DNA from: Alcaligenaceae bacterium
GTDB lineage: Bacteria; Pseudomonadota; Gammaproteobacteria; Burkholderiales; Burkholderiaceae_B
Assembly: GCA_013416395.1 (NCBI GenBank)
Contig: JACCEP010000005.1
Location: forward strand, 1 to 64,000
Reading direction: 5' to 3'
Length of the DNA: 64,000 nucleotides
Under the pieces are notes generated by a model. That model was not told where the DNA came from. It searched no databases and saw only the letters and a program-made list of their open reading frames with translations. The translations under genes and the position numbers were made by a program. Below are positions 57,952 through 64,000 of this stretch, one piece after another; the first letter of the stretch is position 1, and each line of letters begins with the position of its first letter.

Positions 57952-59208
57952 TTATTTTTTCATCATGTCGAAGAACTCAGCATTGGTTTTCGTTGCTCGG
58001 ATTTTGTCCAGGATGAATTCCATAGCCTCAAGCTCATCCATGTCGTGGATGAACTTACGCAGCACCCAAATCTTTTGTAGAAGATCTGGCTTAATGAGTA
58101 ACTCTTCGCGGCGAGTACCGGATCGGTTCAGATTGATTGAAGGGTATACACGTTTTTCGGCCAGGCGACGCTCGAGGTGAACCTCGGAGTTGCCTGTACC
58201 TTTGAACTCTTCGTAAATGACTTCATCCATGCGGCTGCCGGTTTCGACCAGGGCAGTACCGATGATGGTCAGCGAGCCACCTTCTTCGATGTTGCGCGCT
58301 GCGCCAAAAAAACGTTTGGGCCTTTGCAGGGCGTTGGCGTCAACACCGCCAGTAAGCACCTTGCCTGAAGCCGGTACCACTGTGTTGTAGGCACGGGCAA
58401 GACGGGTGATGGAGTCAAGCAAAATGACTACGTCTTTTTTGAGCTCAACCAGTCGTTTGGCTTTCTCGATGACCATTTCGGCCACCTGCACGTGCCGCGT
58501 GGCAGGCTCATCAAACGTGGAAGCTACGACCTCACCGCGCACTGTGCGCTGCATTTCAGTAACTTCTTCGGGACGCTCATCGACCAGCAGCACGATCATG
58601 ACGGCATCAGGGTAGTTGGTGGTGATCGCGTGTGCAATATGCTGCATCATCACCGTTTTGCCTGACTTGGGGCTGGCCACGATCAGGGCGCGCTGCCCTT
58701 TGCCCAAAGGCGCGAAAATATCAAGAATACGTCCCGTGATGTTTTCTTCGCTTTTGATGGGGCGCTCAAGCGTCATGACCTCATCAGGGTGCAGCGGCGT
58801 AAGGTTTTCGAACATGATCCGGTGCTTGATAGCCTCGGGTTGCATGCCGTTAACTTTGTCGACCTTGACCAGCGCGAAGTAACGTTCACCGTCTTTAGGT
58901 GTGCGCACCTCGCCCTCAATGGAATCGCCCGTATGCAGGTTGAAGCGGCGGATCTGGGATGGCGAGATGTAAATATCGTCAGTACTTGCCAGATACGAAG
59001 TTTCGGGTGAGCGCAGAAAGCCAAAACCATCGGGCAGCACTTCGAGCACGCCATCACCGAAAATTTGCTCGCCTTGTTTGGCGCGCTTTTTCATGATGGC
59101 GAACATGAGCTCTTGCTTGCGGAGACGGCTGGCATTGTCGATTTCTAACTCGGCGGCCAGTTCCAGCAGCTTGGACACGTGCTGTGTTTTTAATTCGTTG
59201 AGGTGCAT
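57952..59208 (-). CDS. rho: Transcription termination factor Rho
   Basis: Hexameric RNA-dependent helicase that ends transcription at C-rich, unstructured sites. The 418-aa protein (E. coli 419) has the N-terminal Rho_N domain ([18 protein letters not shown]), the primary RNA site ([19 protein letters not shown]), the Walker [11 protein letters not shown], Walker [17 protein letters not shown] and the C-terminal Q/R loop regions. The frame opens at 59265, but the family start is at MHLNEL (59208). It lies downstream of trxA, the usual trxA-rho order. Confidence 0.98.
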   Translation of the reverse strand: MHLNELKTQHVSKLLELAAELEIDNASRLRKQELMFAIMKKRAKQGEQIFGDGVLEVLPDGFGFLRSPETSYLASTDDIYISPSQIRRFNLHTGDSIEGEVRTPKDGERYFALVKVDKVNGMQPEAIKHRIMFENLTPLHPDEVMTLERPIKSEENITGRILDIFAPLGKGQRALIVASPKSGKTVMMQHIAHAITTNYPDAVMIVLLVDERPEEVTEMQRTVRGEVVASTFDEPATRHVQVAEMVIEKAKRLVELKKDVVILLDSITRLARAYNTVVPASGKVLTGGVDANALQRPKRFFGAARNIEEGGSLTIIGTALVETGSRMDEVIYEEFKGTGNSEVHLERRLAEKRVYPSINLNRSGTRREELLIKPDLLQKIWVLRKFIHDMDELEAMEFILDKIRATKTNAEFFDMMKK

Positions 59209-59277
59209 GTGAGAAGAGAGGGGAATTTGTACTGGGTGGCGAGCCCAGAAGAGGCTCGCGCGCAATCAATTCAGTAT

Positions 59278-59604
59278 TTAAATGGATTCGTCAAGGAACG
59301 AAGCGAGTTGCGATTTGGACAATGCGCCCACTTTTGTGGCGACGGCTTTGCCATCCTTGAACAACATTAGGGTGGGTATGCCCCGGATACCGAACTTAGC
59401 GGCCGTTTCCGGGTTTGCGTCGACATCGACCTTTGCAATGATAACACGGCCATCGTACTGGGCCGCAGCCTCGTCCAGCAGGGGGGCAATCATTTTGCAG
59501 GGGCCACACCATGCGGCCCAATAGTCAACCAGTACAGGAACGTCTGAGTTGAGTACGTCGGCCTCGAATGAGGCGTCGCTGACGTGTTTGATGAATTCGC
59601 TCAT
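59278..59604 (-). CDS. trxA: Thioredoxin 1
   Basis: Small dithiol-disulfide oxidoreductase of 108 aa with the active site WCGPC (C33, C36) in [17 protein letters not shown], the buried Asp (DYW) and cis-proline segment [11 protein letters not shown]. It supplies electrons to ribonucleotide reductase, methionine sulfoxide reductases and peroxiredoxins. It is divergent from parE, and 69 bases before the rho start on the same strand. Confidence 0.98.
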   Translation of the reverse strand: MSEFIKHVSDASFEADVLNSDVPVLVDYWAAWCGPCKMIAPLLDEAAAQYDGRVIIAKVDVDANPETAAKFGIRGIPTLMLFKDGKAVATKVGALSKSQLASFLDESI

Positions 59605-59947
59605 GATAGAAATGAAAAAAGAAGATGGTCTATAAAGGGATTACGCGCCTGTGACACAAGATTGGTGGCGGCCAGGCAAGAGATTCTGGTATTTTTATGG
59701 CGGTTTGAAGAAGCCTATGTCGTTAAGCATACCATTGTAAGGTGCGCTACGCACAGCAAGAACACGCGCTAAAGTACAGGCTGGGTGCACGTTTGTTGCG
59801 TACATGTCGCGTTTTTTCGATCTCGTGGCTGTCCCCGTGTTCCGGCTACACAACAGACTGAAGCTCTGTGGGTCTATTGCGCAACCGTGGCAACATCGGC
59901 ATCTATACGTAAAATACTGCATTCGACACATATCAACTGGGACTAAA

Positions 59948-61909
59948 TTGGCTACACCACGTTACGACGAAGCTTCTATCCGGGTACTGAAAGGATTAGA
60001 GCCCGTCAGGCAGCGGCCTGGCATGTATACCCGTACCGACAACCCCCTGCATATTCTTCAAGAAGTCATAGACAATGCCGCCGACGAGGCCCTGGCCGGC
60101 CATGGCAAGCTGATTAAGGTCAGCCTGCACACGGACGGCAGCGTATCTATCGAAGATGATGGGCGCGGAATTCCCGTAGGCCTGCACCCCGAAGAACTCA
60201 CGCCGGTGGCTGAGCTGGTTTTTACGCGACTGCATGCCGGCGGCAAATTCGACAAAAAGGGCGGAGGGGCTTACGCCTTCTCGGGAGGGTTGCACGGCGT
60301 AGGGGTTTCGGTAACCAACGCATTATCCAAGCGGCTCGAGGTCACTATCTGGCGTGATGGCGGCGCGCACGAAATGGTGTTTGCGGGCGGTGAGGTGCAA
60401 ACCCCACTGCATCAGGCAGATACCGTTGGTCGACGCAAAACCGGAACGCGTGTCCGCGTCTGGCCAGATGCCAAGTATTTTGACACCGCGACCATCCCGC
60501 TGGGCGAGCTGGAACACGCATTACGCAGCAAAGCCGTGTTGCTCAGCGGCATCAAGGTGTCGCTGTTTATTGAAAAAACCGGTGAGCTGCGCGAATGGCT
60601 CTATGAACATGGGCTGCGGGGTTATCTCGACGAGGCGCTCAACGGCGCCGAAAAAATCATTCCACTGTTTGAAGGCAGCCAGTATGCCGGCGATGATGAT
60701 GAGTCGTTTGCACTGGGCGAGGGCGCCCAGTGGGTGGTGGGCTGGACGGCAGAAGGCCCGGTGGTGCGAGAATCTTACGTTAATCTGATCTCCACGACGG
60801 CGGGCGGCACACACGAGGCAGGGTTGCGAGACGGTCTGTTCAGTGCCGTAAGGGCGTTTGCCGAATTGCACTCGCTTATACCCAAAGGCGTGAAGCTGGT
60901 TGCCGATGATGTATTCGCCCGCACCAGCTTCGTGCTCTCTGCCAAAGTGCTTGACCCGCAGTTTCAGGGCCAGATCAAAGAAAAGCTCAACAGCCGTGAT
61001 GCCGTTCGCCTTGTCAGCGGTTATGTAAAAAATGCGCTTGACCTCTGGCTCAATGCCAACGTCGAGCATGGCCGCAAACTGGCTGATATAGCCATTCGTC
61101 AGGCTCAGGCACGTGCGCGCTCGGCGAAAAAAGTTGAAAAGCGCAAAAGCTCGGGGGTTGCCGTGTTGCCGGGCAAGCTTACTGACTGCGAATCCAGCGA
61201 TATTTCGCGTACCGAGTTGTTTCTGGTTGAGGGAGATTCTGCCGGTGGCTCGGCCAAAATGGGGCGCGACAAAGAGTTTCAGGCAATTTTGCCCTTGCGC
61301 GGCAAGGTGCTCAATTCGTGGGAGGTCGATCGCGACCGCCTGTTTGCCAATAACGAAATTCACGATATTGCTGTGGCCATAGGCGTTGACCCGCACGCCC
61401 CGGGAAGCAATGCTGATCTATCCGGGCTTCGTTATGGGCGCATTTGCATTCTGTCCGACGCCGACGTCGATGGCTCTCATATACAGGTGCTGCTGCTTAC
61501 GTTGTTTTTCAGGCATTTTTCAAAACTGGTCGAAATGGGCCATGTGTACGTTGCGCGTCCGCCTCTGTTCCGCGTCGACGTGCCTGCGGCGGGCAAACGC
61601 CCCGCCCGCAAAGTGTATTGCCTTGATCAGGCTGAGCTGGATGCTGCACAAGAAAAAATGCGCAGCGAAGGTGTGCGTGAAGGGTCGTGGAGCATAAGCC
61701 GGTTCAAGGGGCTGGGCGAAATGAGCGCCACACAGCTATGGGACACCACAATGGACCCCGATACACGTCGTCTGTTGCCAGTCAGTTGCGGTGAGGCAGG
61801 TGTCGAAGCCACTGAAAAAATGTTCGATATGTTGATGGGCAAGGGCGAGTCGGCCCAGCGTCGCATCTGGCTCGAAGAAAAAGGCAACCTGGCCGAGATT
61901 GATGTTTAA
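59948..61909 (+). CDS. parE: DNA topoisomerase IV subunit B
   Basis: ATPase subunit of topoisomerase IV, which decatenates daughter chromosomes. The 653-aa protein has the GHKL ATPase signatures ([45 protein letters not shown]), the transducer domain and the Toprim motifs ([35 protein letters not shown]). The frame is open to 59804, but the family N-terminus [20 protein letters not shown] places the start at TTG 59948. The length (about 630-660) and the lack of the gyrase-B insert favour ParE. The parC gene follows after 17 bases. Confidence 0.96.
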   Translation: MATPRYDEASIRVLKGLEPVRQRPGMYTRTDNPLHILQEVIDNAADEALAGHGKLIKVSLHTDGSVSIEDDGRGIPVGLHPEELTPVAELVFTRLHAGGKFDKKGGGAYAFSGGLHGVGVSVTNALSKRLEVTIWRDGGAHEMVFAGGEVQTPLHQADTVGRRKTGTRVRVWPDAKYFDTATIPLGELEHALRSKAVLLSGIKVSLFIEKTGELREWLYEHGLRGYLDEALNGAEKIIPLFEGSQYAGDDDESFALGEGAQWVVGWTAEGPVVRESYVNLISTTAGGTHEAGLRDGLFSAVRAFAELHSLIPKGVKLVADDVFARTSFVLSAKVLDPQFQGQIKEKLNSRDAVRLVSGYVKNALDLWLNANVEHGRKLADIAIRQAQARARSAKKVEKRKSSGVAVLPGKLTDCESSDISRTELFLVEGDSAGGSAKMGRDKEFQAILPLRGKVLNSWEVDRDRLFANNEIHDIAVAIGVDPHAPGSNADLSGLRYGRICILSDADVDGSHIQVLLLTLFFRHFSKLVEMGHVYVARPPLFRVDVPAAGKRPARKVYCLDQAELDAAQEKMRSEGVREGSWSISRFKGLGEMSATQLWDTTMDPDTRRLLPVSCGEAGVEATEKMFDMLMGKGESAQRRIWLEEKGNLAEIDV

Positions 61910-61926
61910 ACCCACCGAGAATCAAA

Positions 61927-64000
61927 ATGGATAGTACACAAGTAGACCTGTTTGGTCAGGGTGACGGTGGCGATAGCCTTACGCTGGCAAACTATGCCGA
62001 GCAGGCTTATCTCGATTACGCTGTCTCCGTTGTGCGCGGACGCGCGCTTCCCGATGTGACTGACGGGCAAAAGCCCGTGCAGCGCCGCATACTGTATGCC
62101 ATGCAGGCCATGGGTCTGGGCGGCAATGCCAAACCCGTCAAGTCAGCCCGTGTTGTGGGCGACGTACTCGGCAAATATCACCCCCATGGTGACCAGGCGG
62201 CCTATGACGCCATGGTGCGCATGGCGCAAAACTTTAGTCTGCGTTATCCGCTGGTCGATGGCCATGGCAATTTCGGTTCGCGCGATGGCGACAACGCTGC
62301 GGCAATGCGATACACCGAAGCACGCCTGACGCCTTTTGCGCGTCTGCTGCTTGATGAGCTTGACGAGGGCACGGTCGACTTTGCCGCTAACTACGATGGC
62401 AGCCAGAAAGAGCCCGTACTGCTGCCTGCGCGCCTGCCCGTTATGTTGCTCAACGGTGCTTCAGGCATTGCCGTAGGCATGGCCACAGAGATCCCGTCGC
62501 ATAACTTGCGCGAAATTGCCGCAGCATGTGTAGCGATGATTCGTGACCCGAATCTGCCCGATGAAGAGCTGTTCACCCTTATTCCGGGCCCTGATTTTGC
62601 AGGCGGGGGGCAAATCATCTCCTCAGCCGAAGACATTCAACATGTTTACGGCACAGGCAGGGGCTCCATCAAGGCACGTGCGCGCTGGCAGTTTGAAGAG
62701 ATGGCACGCGGGCAGTGGCAACTGGTTGTTAATGAGCTGCCGCCAGGCACCTCTACACAGAAAATTCTCGAAGAAATCGAGGATCGCAGTAATCCCAAGG
62801 TAAAGGCGGGTAAAAAAAGCCTTAGCGCCGAGCAGCAGCAAACCAAGGCTCTTGTTCTGGGCATGCTTGATGCAGTGCGTGATGAATCGGGTAAAGAGGC
62901 GGCCGTCCGTCTGGTTTTCGAACCTAAAACCAGCCGTATTGATCGCGATGAGTTCGTAACCATGCTGCTGGCGCAAACCAGTATGGAAAGCAGTGTTTCC
63001 ATCAACCTGGTGTGCATCGGTACCGATGGGCGCCCCGGGCAGCGGCCGTTGCGCAAGGTTCTGACTGAATGGATAGATTTCCGTGCTCACACCATGACAC
63101 GGCGTACCCAATACCGTCTGGACAAAGTCACTGACCGCATCCATGTGCTCGAAGGACGCATGGTGGTTTATCTGAACGTCGATGAGGTTATCCAGACCAT
63201 ACGCGAGTCAGATGAGCCTCGACAAGCGCTTATGCAGCGCTTTGATCTGTCTGAGCGCCAGGCCGAAGATATTCTCGAAATGCGATTGCGTCAGCTGGCG
63301 CGGCTTGAAGGTTTCAAGATCGAGAAAGAGCTCGCCATGCAGAAGCAAGAACAAGCCAGCCTGAAAGAGCTGCTAGATAACCCGCGCGCATTCAGGCGTC
63401 TGATGATTAAAGAAATCGAGGCCGATGTCAAAACCTATGGCGATGACCGACGCACCCTGATCGAGGCGGCAGAACGCGCCGTGCTAGAGGTGCGGGTAGT
63501 CGAAGAACCGGTTACCGTCATCGTTTCCCAGAAAGGCTGGCTGCGTTCACGCCAGGGGCATGGCCATGACGCGTCACAGTTTGGCTTCAAAACTGGCGAT
63601 TCGCTTTACGACGCTATTGAGTGTCGCAGCACCGGCGATCTGGTGGCCATTTCAAATACGGGGCGTGTATACACCGTGCCTGTAGCCAGCCTGCCTTCGG
63701 CACGTGGTGACGGGCAGCCCATTACCTCGATGATAGAGATCGAGCCAGGTGCCCGCATCGTGCACATGATTGCCAGTGAGGCTGGTCAGCGTTACATACT
63801 GGGCTCGCGCCTGGGCTATGGCTTCATCACTACCTTCAAGCATCTCACAACGCGACAGCGAGCGGGCAAGCAGTTTGTTACGCTCGAAAAAGGCGATGGT
63901 CTGCTTAAACCTCTGGCTTTGCGTGACCGCGACACGCATTTGGCCATGCTTACCAAAAAAGGGCGCTTTTTGGTTGTGCCGCTGCAAGAGTTGAAAACCT
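61927..64000 (+). CDS. parC: DNA topoisomerase IV subunit A, 5' part (continues beyond window)
   Basis: Cleavage subunit of topoisomerase IV; 691 codons are in the window and the frame is open at the right edge. The N-terminal winged helix has [20 protein letters not shown], the quinolone region [19 protein letters not shown], and the catalytic tyrosine in [15 protein letters not shown]. The tower and coiled-coil arms follow, and the beginning of the C-terminal beta-propeller ([18 protein letters not shown]). No GyrA box is seen so far, and parE is directly upstream, so the call is ParC rather than GyrA. Residue 80 (E. coli numbering) is Gln instead of Ser and residue 84 is Asp. Confidence 0.96.
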   Translation, partial: MDSTQVDLFGQGDGGDSLTLANYAEQAYLDYAVSVVRGRALPDVTDGQKPVQRRILYAMQAMGLGGNAKPVKSARVVGDVLGKYHPHGDQAAYDAMVRMAQNFSLRYPLVDGHGNFGSRDGDNAAAMRYTEARLTPFARLLLDELDEGTVDFAANYDGSQKEPVLLPARLPVMLLNGASGIAVGMATEIPSHNLREIAAACVAMIRDPNLPDEELFTLIPGPDFAGGGQIISSAEDIQHVYGTGRGSIKARARWQFEEMARGQWQLVVNELPPGTSTQKILEEIEDRSNPKVKAGKKSLSAEQQQTKALVLGMLDAVRDESGKEAAVRLVFEPKTSRIDRDEFVTMLLAQTSMESSVSINLVCIGTDGRPGQRPLRKVLTEWIDFRAHTMTRRTQYRLDKVTDRIHVLEGRMVVYLNVDEVIQTIRESDEPRQALMQRFDLSERQAEDILEMRLRQLARLEGFKIEKELAMQKQEQASLKELLDNPRAFRRLMIKEIEADVKTYGDDRRTLIEAAERAVLEVRVVEEPVTVIVSQKGWLRSRQGHGHDASQFGFKTGDSLYDAIECRSTGDLVAISNTGRVYTVPVASLPSARGDGQPITSMIEIEPGARIVHMIASEAGQRYILGSRLGYGFITTFKHLTTRQRAGKQFVTLEKGDGLLKPLALRDRDTHLAMLTKKGRFLVVPLQELKT

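Noticed and set aside
60521-61396. 291-codon minus-strand frame
   Set aside because: Antisense to parE with no recognisable domain.

Overview
The window is ordinary chromosomal DNA of a betaproteobacterium, most likely Burkholderiales, family Alcaligenaceae (Bordetella/Achromobacter/Advenella/Pusillimonas type). This rests on protein character and gene order: gyrA-serC-pheA-hisC-tyrA-aroA-cmk-rpsA-ihfB-lapA-lapB-hldA-hldD, the split heptose kinase HldA, acpS-nagZ-uvrC-pgsA, a complete ccoNOQP set next to an FNR regulator, and trxA-rho beside parE-parC. The genus cannot be fixed by reading alone. I saw no rRNA, tRNA, insertion sequence, prophage or CRISPR array.

Layout. Bases 1-8386 hold the gyrA 3' part and a tightly overlapping aromatic amino acid and nucleotide run (serC to cmk). 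Bases 8387-15245 hold rpsA, ihfB, the LPS control and heptose genes lapA, lapB, hldA, hldD, and a ComEA-like protein with an expanded repeat. Bases 15520-24206 hold cysM, mltB, a histone-deacetylase-family hydrolase, etfBA, an acyl-CoA dehydrogenase, a 1-Cys peroxiredoxin and a small orphan membrane protein behind a LexA-like site. Bases 24351-35359 hold rplS, a NudL-type hydrolase, rsgA, an M48 protease, orn, ohrR, ohr, acpS, nagZ, uvrC, pgsA and an MFS exporter. Bases 35364-37813 hold the divergent pair queF and aceA. Bases 38102-45643 form a microaerobic respiration island: a perfect FNR box, a catalytically gutted CcoI-like protein, ccoS, ccoN, ccoO, ccoQ, ccoP, ccoG, a shortened ccoH, a small orphan membrane gene and fnr itself. 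Bases 45907-64000 hold clpB, queH, glnE, a YhdP-family AsmA-like giant, gdhA, rho, trxA, parE and the first part of parC. The window therefore starts inside one type II topoisomerase gene and ends inside another.

The most interesting observation is the CcoI-like gene at 38102. It keeps all eight predicted transmembrane helices and the CPC copper motif of a P1B copper ATPase, but the actuator, phosphorylation and nucleotide-binding domains are cut down to short loops. It sits in the correct operon position, directly under an FNR box. The neighbouring CcoH is also reduced to its membrane anchor. Together they suggest a minimal cbb3 oxidase assembly module without an ATP-driven copper pump at this locus.

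A second theme is small degenerate tandem duplications in gene ends and spacers (hldD, ohr, yhdP, upstream of the acyl-CoA dehydrogenase, between the cco genes and fnr) plus a 9-bp in-frame minisatellite inside comEA.
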